A stretch of 55,622 nucleotides of DNA, taken from positions 1 through 55,622 of the forward strand of contig JABZIV010000011.1 in the NCBI GenBank assembly GCA_015258095.1, given 5' to 3'. The notes under the pieces were generated by a model that saw nothing but the letters and a program-made list of their open reading frames with translations, ran no database searches and was not told the DNA's origin. Below, piece by piece: positions 24,347 to 33,575 of the stretch. Source of the DNA: Lachnospiraceae bacterium. GTDB taxonomy: Bacteria; Bacillota; Clostridia; Lachnospirales; Lachnospiraceae. Made by a program: the position numbers and the translations under genes. The number at the start of each line of letters is the position of its first letter. Position 1 is the first letter of the stretch.

Positions 24347-25699
24347 TTACCGTTCTTTCTCCGCGTTCTTAAAGCGAGTATACTGCGGCTGCCAGAGAAG
24401 TCGTACGGTTCCGATGGGGCCGTTTCTCTGCTTCGCTATGATGAGCTCCGCTTCGTTCGGGTGCTCCGTATCTTTATTGTAATAATCATCACGATACAAA
24501 AACATCACAATATCCGCATCCTGCTCGATGGCACCGGACTCACGAAGATCCGAAAGCATCGGGCGATGATCCGGTCGTTGCTCCACAGCACGCGATAACT
24601 GGGAGAGCGCAATAACCGGGCAGTCCATCTCTCTGGCAAGTGCTTTCAGGGAACGGGAAATATCCGAAATCTCCTGCTGCCGGCTCTCTGCGTTTCGCTT
24701 CCCCTTTTCTCCGCTCATCAGTTGCAGATAATCAATCATGATAAGGGAAAGTCCGGTCTCCAGTTTCCGCTTTCTGCACTTTCCCCTAAGTTCACTCACT
24801 GAAATTCCCGGTGTATCATCAATAAAGACATTGGAACGGGAGAGGCGGTCGACCCCTTCAATCAGGTCTCCCCACTCTTCATCCGTAAGTGTTCCCTTTC
24901 GTAACTTATCCGCCTCAATCTTCGTTTCCAAAGAAAGCAGACGATTCGCAAGCTGTTCCTTCGACATCTCCAGGGAGAAGATCATCACCGGTTCCTGCTT
25001 CTTCACCGCCACGTAGTCCAGGATATTCAGGACAAAGGCGGTTTTTCCCATGGAGGGTCTTGCCGCAATGAGAATCAAATCCGACTTCTGAAAGCCCGCA
25101 GTCCGATAGTCCAGGTCGATAAAGCCCGAAGCAACCCCCGTAATGGCATTTTTCTGCTTGGAGGCCTCTTCCACCCTGTGCAGTACATTCATGGCGACTT
25201 CCGCAATCGGCACAAATTCTCTGCTGTTTCGCTCTAAAAGAAGATTAAAAATCTTCTTTTCCGTGCTTTCCAGAATGCTCTCCAGATCCTCTTCTCCCTT
25301 GTAGCACATATCGGCTATTTCTTCATTGGTTCGAATCAGTGCACGAAGAATAGCCTTGGAGCGGACCATTTCACAGTAAATACGGATATTCGCAACGGTC
25401 GGTACATCCATGGCTAAGTTTTTCAGTGTCTCCAAAGAAAAAAACTCGGGAGGAACATCCTTCTTGCTCTTTAACTTGTCCTGCAAACTCACAAAATCAA
25501 TCGCAATACCGTCTCTCGTCATCTCTTTCATCGTGGAAAAAAGGACTTGAAACTGTCTGCTGTAGAAATCTTCCGGCTGCAAAATCTCTAAGGCCTGTAT
25601 CACGGCATCGCCGTCCCGGATCATCGCTCCGATCACACTGGCCTCCGCCTCCTTGGAATGCGGAATCGTGCGAATCAGCAAACTTTCGTCTTCTGCCAT
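24347..25699 (-). CDS. dnaB: Replicative DNA helicase
   Basis: Hexameric 5'-3' helicase that unwinds DNA at the replication fork. The N-terminal DnaG-binding domain starts SKEAEASVIGAMI; the RecA-like domain has Walker A ARPSMGKT near residue 211, the Walker B stretch LSLIMIDYLQLM, and the conserved LSQLSRAVEQR and SDLRESGAIEQDADIV motifs. The 450-residue length is standard and no intein is present. The ATG follows the rplI stop by 3 nt with GGAG inside the end of rplI, so the genes are coupled. Confidence 0.97.
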   Translation of the reverse strand: MAEDESLLIRTIPHSKEAEASVIGAMIRDGDAVIQALEILQPEDFYSRQFQVLFSTMKEMTRDGIAIDFVSLQDKLKSKKDVPPEFFSLETLKNLAMDVPTVANIRIYCEMVRSKAILRALIRTNEEIADMCYKGEEDLESILESTEKKIFNLLLERNSREFVPIAEVAMNVLHRVEEASKQKNAITGVASGFIDLDYRTAGFQKSDLILIAARPSMGKTAFVLNILDYVAVKKQEPVMIFSLEMSKEQLANRLLSLETKIEADKLRKGTLTDEEWGDLIEGVDRLSRSNVFIDDTPGISVSELRGKCRKRKLETGLSLIMIDYLQLMSGEKGKRNAESRQQEISDISRSLKALAREMDCPVIALSQLSRAVEQRPDHRPMLSDLRESGAIEQDADIVMFLYRDDYYNKDTEHPNEAELIIAKQRNGPIGTVRLLWQPQYTRFKNAEKER

Positions 25700-25702
25700 A
25701 GC

Positions 25703-26149
25703 TTACTCCGGTTGTACACTGACATGCAGGGTCGCTTCCACATCCTTATGCAGCTTTACTTTGATGTCATATCCGCCGAAATTCTTCATCGGCACATCGA
25801 GCTCCATCTTCTTCTTATCGACGGTAAGCGCATACTGTTTCTTTAACTCTTCCTGTACTTCCTTTGTGGAAATGGAACCGAAGGCTCTGCCGTCCTTCCC
25901 CGCCTTCATCTTGAAAACGAGCTTCAGCTCTTCGAGCTTCTTCTTCATTTCTTCCGCTTCCGCAAGTTTTTCCTCGGCAAGCTTCTCCGCATTTTGAAGC
26001 TGTAACTTCAAAGTATTTCGATTCTTTGCATCGGCAAGCACTCCTGCCTTTGTCGGGATAATGAAATTTCTGCCGTATCCCTCACTGACTTCTACAATCT
26101 CTCCCTTTTTTCCAAGACTCTTTACATCCTTTAATAAAATGACTTTCAT
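25703..26149 (-). CDS. rplI: 50S ribosomal protein L9
   Basis: Large-subunit protein binding 23S rRNA near L1. The N-terminal MKVILLKDVKSLGKKGEIVEVSEGYGRNF is split here only by name; it matches the L9 signature, followed by the long linking helix (residues 45-75) and the C-terminal domain. It is 148 residues, as usual. The ATG shares one base with the gdpP stop (TAATG). gdpP-rplI-dnaB is a conserved order in Firmicutes. Confidence 0.97.
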   Translation of the reverse strand: MKVILLKDVKSLGKKGEIVEVSEGYGRNFIIPTKAGVLADAKNRNTLKLQLQNAEKLAEEKLAEAEEMKKKLEELKLVFKMKAGKDGRAFGSISTKEVQEELKKQYALTVDKKKMELDVPMKNFGGYDIKVKLHKDVEATLHVSVQPE

Positions 26150-28194
26150 TATTCCACTTCTCCTTCTTCTATCATTTCGTCAATCGCTGCCTTTACTTTC
26201 TGAATACATTCTTCCACCGTGCTGTTCTGTATCTGTGCTCCCGCAACCGTGCGGTGTCCGCCGCCGCCGAGCTTCTCCATCAAAACCTGTACATTCACTT
26301 CGTCAATGGAACGGGCGGAAAGGAAAACGGTATCCTCTACCTTCGTAAGCACCACACTGGCCTTAATACCGCGAATATTCAAGAGTTCGTTTGCCGCTTT
26401 CGCACAGAGCACGGTCGGGCTCTCCGAACCGGCCCGTTCCACGGAACTGAGTGCAAAAGCATTGCGATAAATATCCGCCGCACTGATGGCATGGGCTTTC
26501 GCCTGATAGTCGCTGAAATCTTCGCGGAAAATCTTCCGGATACGGACGATGTCCGCTCCGCAACGTCTGAGATACGCCGCCGCTTCGAAAGTACGCACGC
26601 CGGTCTGGTTCGTGAACTCTCTCGTGTCGATGACAATTCCGCCATACATACAGTCCGCTTCTATCGGTTTCGCCTTGATACCCTCCCGAATGTACTGCAT
26701 CATCTCCGCAATCAGCTCGGATGCAGAGGATGCATAGGGCTCACAATAACTGAGTACCGCTCCCTGAATGGTCTCCGAGCTCTGTCTATGATGGTCGAAA
26801 ACCACAATCGTCTTCACCATCGTGAGCAGATCCGGCTCATCAATAATCGAAGGCCGGTCACAGTCCACCACGACCAGCATCGTGTTATTATCCACGAGAC
26901 TCTTCGCCGTCTCTCCGTTAATAAACATATCATCCGGATAATCCGTATTGTTCAGAAAACGTTCCTTCAGGGGAAGAATCGTGGAAGTCACTTTGTTTTG
27001 CACGATATAGGCACGCTTATCCATCGCGGTAACCATGCGGTACACGCCTACGGAAGAACCGAGACAATCCATGTCTCCATTCCTGTGCCCCATAATCAGC
27101 ACTTTATCCTTGGATTCGAGAAGTTCCTCAAAAGCCTGCGCCTTCACTCGCGCTTTCACTCGCGTCACACGTTCCGTACTCTGACTCTTTCCGCCGAAGA
27201 AGCTCAACTTCTCCGGGTTCTTCACGATAACCTGATCGCCGCCTCTACCCAGTGCCATATCCATCGCGGTTCTGGCATACTCGTAATTCTGTGCATAATC
27301 GCCTGCGCCGTAGCCTACTCCAAGGCTCAGGGTCACGGCGACTTCATTTCCCATATCCACTTCCTTTACCTCTTCCAGGATAGAGAAGCGGTCATCCATC
27401 ATTTTCTCCAGGGCGGATTGTTTCAAAAGGAAGAAATACTTATCCTTTTCAATCTTCTTAATCACGCCTCCGGAAGAGGTGATATAGCGGTTAATTTTTC
27501 GGTCTACCAGAGCAGTAAGGAGCGATCTCCGCACTTCTTCAATCTGCTCCATCACATCTTCGTAGTTGTCGATATACGCGAGTCCGAGGACGACACGCTC
27601 TTCATCCAACTTCTGTTGCAGTTCCACTTCTTCCGTTTCATCCCGAAGATAGACTGCCACGAGATTCTCTTCTTCGGAAAGCCCGTAAACGGTTTGCTCT
27701 CCCTCTTCCCTGAGACTGTCCAAACGAATTAAATCGATACAATACTTTCTTTCGGCAAAAGAAGAGTGTAACTCCAGTACCGCTTCCGTTTCCTTCAACA
27801 TCTCCCTCCCTATATTCGGGAAAATGTTGAAAATATTTTTCTCCTTACTCTCTCCACTCTGTAAAATCCGCTGTAATGCCCTGTTCTGCCAGAGAATGTT
27901 TCCATTTTCCCCTACGATACAGTAAGCGGTCGGCATCTCTTCAAAAAGCATCGCCTTGTTTTCATTGGCACGAAGAGAAAAATCTAAAAGGGCAGAGAGA
28001 AGGATATTCTTTCTGCTCTGATAAATAAAAGCTGCACAAGCAACGTAGAGCGCCGCAATAAAAAAGAATACGACAGCATACTTCCACTTTATAAAAAAGG
28101 CAAGAAACAGAACCGGAAGCCAAAACAAAGAGAGCCACAGGGGGAGTCGAAGATAGAAATCTATCGTCCCCGGCATTGCATTTCTTTTTTTCAT
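26149..28194 (-). CDS. gdpP: Cyclic-di-AMP phosphodiesterase GdpP
   Basis: Membrane enzyme that hydrolyses c-di-AMP, affecting osmolyte uptake and wall stress. From ATG 28194 it has 681 residues: two membrane helices (about 16-57), a PAS-like domain, a degenerate GGDEF domain, then the DHH domain with GHRNGDMDCLGSS (about 369-381), VVDCDRPS (about 438) and FDHHRQS (about 466), and the DHHA1 part with GGGGHRTVAGAQ (about 641). The motif NGDMD replaces the more common NPDMD-like form; both aspartates are kept. The reading frame extends to 28359, but that part contains the promoter, so the start behind GAGG at 28194 is chosen. Confidence 0.95.
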   Translation of the reverse strand: MKKRNAMPGTIDFYLRLPLWLSLFWLPVLFLAFFIKWKYAVVFFFIAALYVACAAFIYQSRKNILLSALLDFSLRANENKAMLFEEMPTAYCIVGENGNILWQNRALQRILQSGESKEKNIFNIFPNIGREMLKETEAVLELHSSFAERKYCIDLIRLDSLREEGEQTVYGLSEEENLVAVYLRDETEEVELQQKLDEERVVLGLAYIDNYEDVMEQIEEVRRSLLTALVDRKINRYITSSGGVIKKIEKDKYFFLLKQSALEKMMDDRFSILEEVKEVDMGNEVAVTLSLGVGYGAGDYAQNYEYARTAMDMALGRGGDQVIVKNPEKLSFFGGKSQSTERVTRVKARVKAQAFEELLESKDKVLIMGHRNGDMDCLGSSVGVYRMVTAMDKRAYIVQNKVTSTILPLKERFLNNTDYPDDMFINGETAKSLVDNNTMLVVVDCDRPSIIDEPDLLTMVKTIVVFDHHRQSSETIQGAVLSYCEPYASSASELIAEMMQYIREGIKAKPIEADCMYGGIVIDTREFTNQTGVRTFEAAAYLRRCGADIVRIRKIFREDFSDYQAKAHAISAADIYRNAFALSSVERAGSESPTVLCAKAANELLNIRGIKASVVLTKVEDTVFLSARSIDEVNVQVLMEKLGGGGHRTVAGAQIQNSTVEECIQKVKAAIDEMIEEGEVE

Positions 28195-28312
28195 CTTTCC
28201 TCTTTCCTTATTAAACATTTTCCATGCTCCGCAGCCCGGAGAATCCCTGCCGGCACCCCGCATTTTTATGCGAGAAAGCGGAAATTCGACCGCGTTTCGG
28301 AGAATCCTTGCC

Positions 28313-28341
28313 ATTATACTATTTCTTCCCGTCAAGGTAAA
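28313..28341 (-). promoter_or_regulatory. Promoter of gdpP-rplI-dnaB
   Basis: TATAAT (28313-28318) with a 17-bp spacer to TTTACC (28336-28341) on the minus strand. It gives a leader of about 110 nt. Confidence 0.6.
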
Positions 28342-28381
28342 GTTGCAACGAAACAGCAAACTATCCTTAAGATTTTCTTTA

Positions 28382-28409
28382 TTGTTTTATTTTATGCCTC
28401 GAGTAAAAT
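28382..28409 (+). promoter_or_regulatory. Possible promoter of the small secreted protein gene
   Basis: TTGTTT (28382-28387), 16 bp, TAAAAT (28404-28409), about 90 bp before the ATG at 28499. Confidence 0.4.
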
Positions 28410-28498
28410 AGAGAAAGCTTATTGGTTCAGCGCTTTTCCCCTTTTCTCGGGTAATTCGCTCACCAACAATCATCCATAAATAGAGTCGAGGTTTGAAT

Positions 28499-28996
28499 AT
28501 GAAGAAAATGAAATTATTTTGTACACTTGCCCTTACGATGAGCGTACTCTCCGCTATTCCCGCAATGGCTAACTGGAATAAGGGACAGGGGGAGAACAGC
28601 AATCGCTGGTGGTACGGATACGGAGACGGAACTTATGCCAAGTCCGGCTGGTTCTGGCTGGACGGAAACCGTGACGGTATTGCGGAGTGCTATTACTTTG
28701 ACGATGCCGGCTGGCTTTTAACAAGCACCACCACACCGGACGGCTACACGGTCGATGAAGACGGGGCTTGGTATATCGGAGATCCCATCGAAAACCGTCA
28801 GATAAAAGAGGTAGAGATTCAGTACGAGCAGGCGGAACTGGATGCGAAAGAGAAGAAAAAAGCAAAGGTTGTGGTGCCGGAGAAAAAGAACGGTGTCATG
28901 AAGAATTATAAGCCGAGAGCGGTACAGGGGAACGGCGCTACGCCGAAGAGCGGCGAGGTTAACGCAGCGGACTTTGCAAGAGAGCATGCCAACTAG
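28499..28996 (+). CDS. Small secreted protein with a cell-wall-binding-like repeat
   Basis: A 165-residue exported protein of unknown role. It has a signal peptide (KLFCTLALTMSVLSAIPAMA) followed by an aromatic-rich stretch, NRWWYGYGDGTYAKSGWFW, with YYFDDAGWLL and DEDGAWYIGD, which resembles choline/cell-wall-binding repeats (GW.. / YYF..G). The C-terminal third is Lys/Glu-rich and low in complexity. The ATG at 28499 has GAGG 7 nt upstream; an in-frame TTG two codons earlier is not needed. It is a single gene with its own promoter and terminator. It lacks a catalytic domain, so an anchoring role is only a guess. Confidence 0.8.
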   Translation: MKKMKLFCTLALTMSVLSAIPAMANWNKGQGENSNRWWYGYGDGTYAKSGWFWLDGNRDGIAECYYFDDAGWLLTSTTTPDGYTVDEDGAWYIGDPIENRQIKEVEIQYEQAELDAKEKKKAKVVVPEKKNGVMKNYKPRAVQGNGATPKSGEVNAADFAREHAN

Positions 28997-29021
28997 GCGA
29001 GATTTTAGCAGAATAAAAATA

Positions 29022-29065
29022 CCGGAGACGCGGATATTCAGTCCGCCTCTCCGGCATTTTTTATT
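29022..29065. terminator. Bidirectional terminator
   Basis: CCGGAGA and TCTCCGG enclose GCGGA and TCCGC in a long stem, with T6 on the plus strand and T5 on the minus strand. It serves both the secreted-protein gene and the Wzz-like gene facing it. Confidence 0.92.
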
Positions 29066-29102
29066 CTCAACAAGTGGCACAGGCAGAGCCTAAGACATCT
29101 TG

Positions 29103-30548
29103 TTAGAAAAGTACGACGCCTAATACCGTCTTTCCCAGAAGTTCACACTTCCGCTTCATATTGAGCAGGGTACGAAGGTCGCTGCTCCCCTTTGCTACAA
29201 AGACCAGCGTCTTATATTTCCCGAGTTTCGCGATACTTTCTTCATTCTTAAAGATATCATACGCATAGCCGGAATGGAGATACGGGACATCATCATTCAT
29301 AAACTGTACGGTCTTTTCCAGAAGTGCTTTGTCCTCTCCTGCAAAAAGAATCTCCTCCTCTATTCCTTTATCCCGCATAAGAAGGCTTAAATTACTCTTC
29401 GTTAAGGAAAGCAATGCATCCTCCCCTGCTTCCCGGTCCGCATCGCCCGAAAGGCGGGAAGACCAGCGCGGAAAAAGACCTTTTTCCGGAAAACGTTTCT
29501 TACTGCCCAGTACCGTAAGCCCATACAAGCTTTCCAGTTCCTCTTCTCTCGGAAGCCTCTTTCGGAAGAGATAGGGCAGCGTGACAAAGAAAACGGAAAG
29601 GAAACCGCCCAGAAGAATGCCGAGAATCGCTTGCTTTGCAAAGCTTCTCTTACTGAAACCGGTACTGCCGCTTTCTTCCTCAGCCGGAAGTTCTTTCTCC
29701 TCCTTCTCCATATCACTGATTGCCTTGATGCGATTCTCCATCGTCGTCTTCTTGCCATCCTGTCTGGAAAGAATGGAACTCCGCTCCTCTGCCTTTACAC
29801 CGTCTCCGCCACTTGCGCTTTCTCCGACGAGAACCAGATGGCTGTACATTCCCTTCGTCGTTTCATCCGAAAGAACGGTAAGCGTGTGCATGGAAATCTG
29901 TTCACTAAGCCCTTGCGCCTTACTTTCCCAATAGGCTCTTGCGTTCTCTCCCATTTTCTGCACTTCTTCTTCGTTCTCTCCGGTAAAGATGAGGCTGATA
30001 GTTCCCGCACTCTTGTCCGCATTCAGAAAAAGGAGATCCGGAACATCCCGAGCCTCTAAGCCTTCTATAGAAGAAGCCAGCTTATCATAAAACTCTCCCG
30101 ACTGGAAAAGGGAGAGATAACTCTCTACGAGAGCCTTCCTCTCTGCCGTAGTAGAAAACGTCCCTGCCAGTTCGGGAGCCGTCCCCGGCATACGGATATA
30201 GAGGTTCATCTGCCGCTCCACCGCTTTGTCCGGGGTCAGGCGAAAGAGAGCCGCCTTCTCGATTCGCTCTTCTTCTGAAAGGAGAAGCTCTTTCTGTTTT
30301 GCAATCTCCGCCTTGAGATATTCCGCGCGATTCTCTCTCAGCGTCTTTTCTAAATTTTGTTTTTTCTCTCCTTCTTTCTCGCTTACTGCCGAACTCACTC
30401 CCGCTCCGCTCCGCTTTACCGTTCGCATTCCTGCAAAGGCCAGACCAAAAAGAAGGCTGAACAAAATAATCCAAATTCCTTTTCGTAAATACAAGGCGAA
30501 GAGCTCGGGTAAATCCAAAACCAGTTCTTCTTGCATCTCTTTGTCCAT
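29103..30548 (-). CDS. Wzz-like polysaccharide chain-length/export membrane protein
   Basis: A 481-residue membrane protein with two helices: one near residues 23-40 (IWIILFSLLFGLAFAG) and one near 313-333 (ILGILLGGFLSVFFVTLPYLF). Between them is a large external domain with coiled-coil character (KTLRENRAEYLKAEIAKQKELLLSEEE). This is the layout of Wzz/CapA-type co-polymerases that set polysaccharide chain length. The cytoplasmic C-terminal part (TVLGSKKRF ... LVFVAKGSSD) resembles the fold of the partner tyrosine kinase but has no Walker A motif, so it is not a kinase. No polymerase or kinase genes are adjacent. The family call is moderate. Confidence 0.6.
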   Translation of the reverse strand: MDKEMQEELVLDLPELFALYLRKGIWIILFSLLFGLAFAGMRTVKRSGAGVSSAVSEKEGEKKQNLEKTLRENRAEYLKAEIAKQKELLLSEEERIEKAALFRLTPDKAVERQMNLYIRMPGTAPELAGTFSTTAERKALVESYLSLFQSGEFYDKLASSIEGLEARDVPDLLFLNADKSAGTISLIFTGENEEEVQKMGENARAYWESKAQGLSEQISMHTLTVLSDETTKGMYSHLVLVGESASGGDGVKAEERSSILSRQDGKKTTMENRIKAISDMEKEEKELPAEEESGSTGFSKRSFAKQAILGILLGGFLSVFFVTLPYLFRKRLPREEELESLYGLTVLGSKKRFPEKGLFPRWSSRLSGDADREAGEDALLSLTKSNLSLLMRDKGIEEEILFAGEDKALLEKTVQFMNDDVPYLHSGYAYDIFKNEESIAKLGKYKTLVFVAKGSSDLRTLLNMKRKCELLGKTVLGVVLF

Positions 30549-30628
30549 ACGTTTTCCACTCCTCTACTCCGAAACAATGCGTCACAAAAAAGCTTTTTTC
30601 CCTATTTCTCTTTTGTCTCATCATTGTA

Positions 30629-31888
30629 TCATAGAATCTGCCTGCCTTGTACAAACTTTGCATCCATCCGGAAAAGCTCTCTTTCCGTATAAAGCAGCAT
30701 TTCAAGCCTTTCCAGGAGGCTTTCTTCCCGCACACTCTTTCTCTTTCCGGAAAAGACCAGAAAATCCGCCTCATACCCCGAAAGGAAACTGCCGACCTTT
30801 CCGAAGAACTGCCCGCCGGAAAGGGTCGCCATATAAAAGGCTTCGGAAAGCGTTAAGGCACTGTCTTCCTCTTCAAGAAGACAGTTTCTCAGCTTCGATG
30901 CATGAATCGCATCCGTAATCGCCCGGAACATCGAGAGATTTGCTCCGCCTGCCACATCCGTCCCAAGTCCGACTTTGGCTCCCTTATTCAGAAAATGCTT
31001 TATCGGCGCAACACCGGATTGCAGGTTCGTGTTGGACTGCGGACAATGTACAATCGTTGTGCCCCGCTCCATAAGAAGACGGAGTTCGTCTTCTTCCGTG
31101 TGCACACAGTGCGCCATCACCGTATTCCCGAGAAGGCCATAGCGATCATAACTTTCCCCATAGTTCTTCGTATCCGGACAGAGTTCCTTCACCCAGGCAA
31201 TCTCCGCTTTATTTTCGGAAAGATGGGATTGCAGAGGCAGCCCCTCTTCCGCCATGAGTCTCCCGAGCCCCTCCAGAAGCGAATCGGAGCAGGTGGGGGT
31301 AAAGCGCGGTGTGAGGATCGGACGGCAGTGCCTATAGGTTTTCGGGATTTCCCGAAGCCATGCCTTCGTATTCTCCAAAGACTCCTCCGCGCTGTGTTCC
31401 GTGAGATAGTCCGGTGAATTTCGATCCATATTGACCTTCCCCACCATTGTGGAAAGACCGCTTTCTTCCAGAAGAGCCATGAGTTCCAGGGTCGCCTCTT
31501 TATGTAAAGTCGCAAAAATCACCGCTCTTGTCGTAGGACTTTCTTTCAGGTCTTCTACGAAATTCGTATAGGCCGCTTTCGCATAAGACACATCCTCATA
31601 CTTCGCTTCTTCCGGAAAGGTATTGATATTCAGCCAGTCCAGGAGAGGAAGATCCATCTTCGTCCCCCGATAGGCATACTGGGGCGCGTGCAAGTGAAGG
31701 TCCACCATCCCGGGAAGCACGATTTTCCCGCGATAATCCTTCAGCTCCAAAGAGGAGAGGTTTGCCGGAACCGTCTCATAGAGAGCGACGATTTTTCCGT
31801 CCCGGATATGCATATACCCGTTTTCCATCGTTTCTATCCGCATTCTGTCTTTACTGAAGCACAGGTCTCCATGAAGCAAGTATTCCAT
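30629..31888 (-). CDS. guaD: Guanine deaminase
   Basis: Zinc amidohydrolase turning guanine into xanthine and ammonia. Metal and substrate motifs are intact: VDLHLHAPQYAYRG (His near 65 and 67), TPTCSDSLL, the substrate-site stretch SHLSENKAEIAWVKEL near 221, MAHCVH near 256 and LGTDVAGG near 310. At 419 residues it has normal length. It follows the NCS2 permease gene by 8 nt with its ribosome site overlapping the permease stop, so the two form a guanine uptake and deamination unit. Confidence 0.93.
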   Translation of the reverse strand: MEYLLHGDLCFSKDRMRIETMENGYMHIRDGKIVALYETVPANLSSLELKDYRGKIVLPGMVDLHLHAPQYAYRGTKMDLPLLDWLNINTFPEEAKYEDVSYAKAAYTNFVEDLKESPTTRAVIFATLHKEATLELMALLEESGLSTMVGKVNMDRNSPDYLTEHSAEESLENTKAWLREIPKTYRHCRPILTPRFTPTCSDSLLEGLGRLMAEEGLPLQSHLSENKAEIAWVKELCPDTKNYGESYDRYGLLGNTVMAHCVHTEEDELRLLMERGTTIVHCPQSNTNLQSGVAPIKHFLNKGAKVGLGTDVAGGANLSMFRAITDAIHASKLRNCLLEEEDSALTLSEAFYMATLSGGQFFGKVGSFLSGYEADFLVFSGKRKSVREESLLERLEMLLYTERELFRMDAKFVQGRQIL

Positions 31889-31896
31889 TTTCCCTC

Positions 31897-33255
31897 CTAG
31901 ATCAAAATATACTTTAAGATAAAGATGACGGTCAGGACATACATCAAGACGCTCACCTTCTTACCCTTTCCGCAGAGAAGATGAAGAATCGTGTGGCTCA
32001 TGATACCGAAGGCAATGCCCTCCGAGATGGAATAGGTAAAGGCCATGGCGATAATACAGATAAATACCGGAATCGCCGTAAGCATATCGCTCCAGTCAAT
32101 CTTCGCCACTTGCTGCATCATGAAAAATCCCACCACAATGAGTGCCGGTGCCGTTGCAAAAGACGGAATGGCAAGGAAAAGCGGGGAGAAGAAAAGGGCA
32201 ACGAGGAAGAGGATTCCTACTACAATCGCCGTTAAGCCGGTTTTTCCCCCTTCCGCAATGCCCGAGGCGGATTCTCCAAAGGTCGTGATGGTCGAGGTTC
32301 CGAAAATCGCGCCAACCGTCGTACCGATAGCGTCGGCAAGAAGAGCCCCCTTAATCCCGGGAAGCTTTCCGTCCTTGTCGAGCATTTCCGCCTTGGAAGC
32401 GCAACCGATGAGCGTTCCCAAAGTATCGAAAACATCCACAAATAAAAAGGCAAAAACAACCATGACAAATTCCAGGCTCGCTACACGCGACAGATCCATT
32501 TTCATAAAAGTCGGTGCAACGGAAGCCGGCATGGAGATAACGCCGCTCGGAATCAGACTGTAGAACCCCGTCTCCGGATTCGGCTGATAGAGTCCGAAAA
32601 GCTGGCAAAGAATCCCGAGTCCCCAGGTAATGAGAATCCCGAGGAGAATATTTCCTTTGACATTTTTAATCACAAGGCAAGCCGTAACCAGCACGCCGAC
32701 GAGGGCAAGAAGAACAGTGATTCCCTCCGAAGAGAAGGTCCCTTTCAGAACCGAAGTTTTAAAGGAAAAAAGAGTAACGAGTGTTGCCCCGTCCACAACG
32801 ACGTGTGCATTCTGTAAGCCGATAAACGTAATAAACAAGCCGAATCCCACGGATACCCCGAGTTTTAAGGTCGGCGGAATCGCATTAAAGATGGCTTCCC
32901 GAACACTGGTAAGCGATAAGAGGATGAAAATGATGCCTTCGATAAAAACCGCAGCTAGCGCCATTTCCCAACTGTAGCCCATATTCAGAACCACCGTATA
33001 GGCAAAGTACGCATTTAGACCCATTCCTGCCGAAAGCACGAATGGAAGATTCGCGAGAAGCGCCATCGCGATACAGGCAATCGCCGAGGCAATCGCCGTT
33101 GCCGTAAAAACCGAACCGGCATCCATGCCTGCTGCGGAAAGCACTTTCGGATTCACCGCAAGAATATATGCCATCGTCATAAAACTGGTGATTCCTGCAA
33201 TCAACTCCGTTTTGACATCCGTTTGATGTTCTTTCAGTTTGAAAAATTTTTCCAT
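31897..33255 (-). CDS. NCS2-family purine permease (guanine/hypoxanthine type)
   Basis: Inner-membrane purine:proton symporter of the AzgA/PbuG branch, 452 residues with about 12-14 hydrophobic segments. The start TDVKTELIAGITSFMTMAYI, the motif VLSAGMGLNAYFAYTVV and FGTSTITTFGESASGIAEGGKTGL match PbuG-type proteins for hypoxanthine and guanine. The ATG at 33255 follows AGGGAG; the frame continues to 33378 without a usable site. Pairing with guaD makes guanine the likely substrate. No purine riboswitch was recognised in the leader. Confidence 0.93.
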   Translation of the reverse strand: MEKFFKLKEHQTDVKTELIAGITSFMTMAYILAVNPKVLSAAGMDAGSVFTATAIASAIACIAMALLANLPFVLSAGMGLNAYFAYTVVLNMGYSWEMALAAVFIEGIIFILLSLTSVREAIFNAIPPTLKLGVSVGFGLFITFIGLQNAHVVVDGATLVTLFSFKTSVLKGTFSSEGITVLLALVGVLVTACLVIKNVKGNILLGILITWGLGILCQLFGLYQPNPETGFYSLIPSGVISMPASVAPTFMKMDLSRVASLEFVMVVFAFLFVDVFDTLGTLIGCASKAEMLDKDGKLPGIKGALLADAIGTTVGAIFGTSTITTFGESASGIAEGGKTGLTAIVVGILFLVALFFSPLFLAIPSFATAPALIVVGFFMMQQVAKIDWSDMLTAIPVFICIIAMAFTYSISEGIAFGIMSHTILHLLCGKGKKVSVLMYVLTVIFILKYILI

Positions 33256-33575
33256 TTGTCGTCTCCCTATCTGTTTTAGAATGTATAAGAATACCGGTAA
33301 AGACTTCACGACATGTTCATACCGGGATTCCCGCTCCGTCCTGCATAAAAATGCAAAAACAAAGTCATTGTACATCAAAGTAAAAAAAAGACCATCGTTT
33401 TATGTGCTATTTCACTATTTAATTTTCCAACTCTTGCATAAAAATTTCTATTTTTTCTCTAAAAAACTATTGTAGCTCCGGAAGGGAACTCTTCTGGATA
33501 ATGCCGTTTTCCTATGTAATAATAAGAAGAAAAAGGAAAATTGCTTGATTTTTCGTGCCTTTCAGGGAGAAGAAA
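33256..33575. other. Divergent intergenic region of the purine genes
   Basis: 320 bp of AT-rich DNA between the permease and the adenine-deaminase-like gene. I see no gene, no purine riboswitch core and no clear promoter boxes, only a small TGCAT-TTTT-ATGCA hairpin near 33350. Confidence 0.5.

Larger units (their letters stand above)
28195..28498. other. Divergent intergenic region between gdpP and the small secreted protein
   Basis: About 300 bp without a gene. It holds the gdpP promoter and leader, in which GGATTCTCCG occurs twice, and a weaker plus-strand promoter. Nothing else was recognised. Confidence 0.6.

Noticed and set aside
26254..27732. A 492-codon open frame opposite gdpP
   Set aside because: gdpP on the other strand has full family motifs; the antisense frame is a codon-bias shadow with no ribosome site or recognisable domain.
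29103..30548. A fused chain-length protein and tyrosine kinase
   Set aside because: The C-terminal part lacks Walker A and B motifs and the tyrosine-rich tail.
30590..30604. AAAAAAGCTTTTTT palindrome after guaD as a terminator
   Set aside because: It has no GC-rich stem or separate T-run and lies in the leader of the next gene.
33256..33575. Purine riboswitch before the NCS2 permease
   Set aside because: I could not find the paired P1 stem or the conserved loop sequences; promoter boxes are also unclear.
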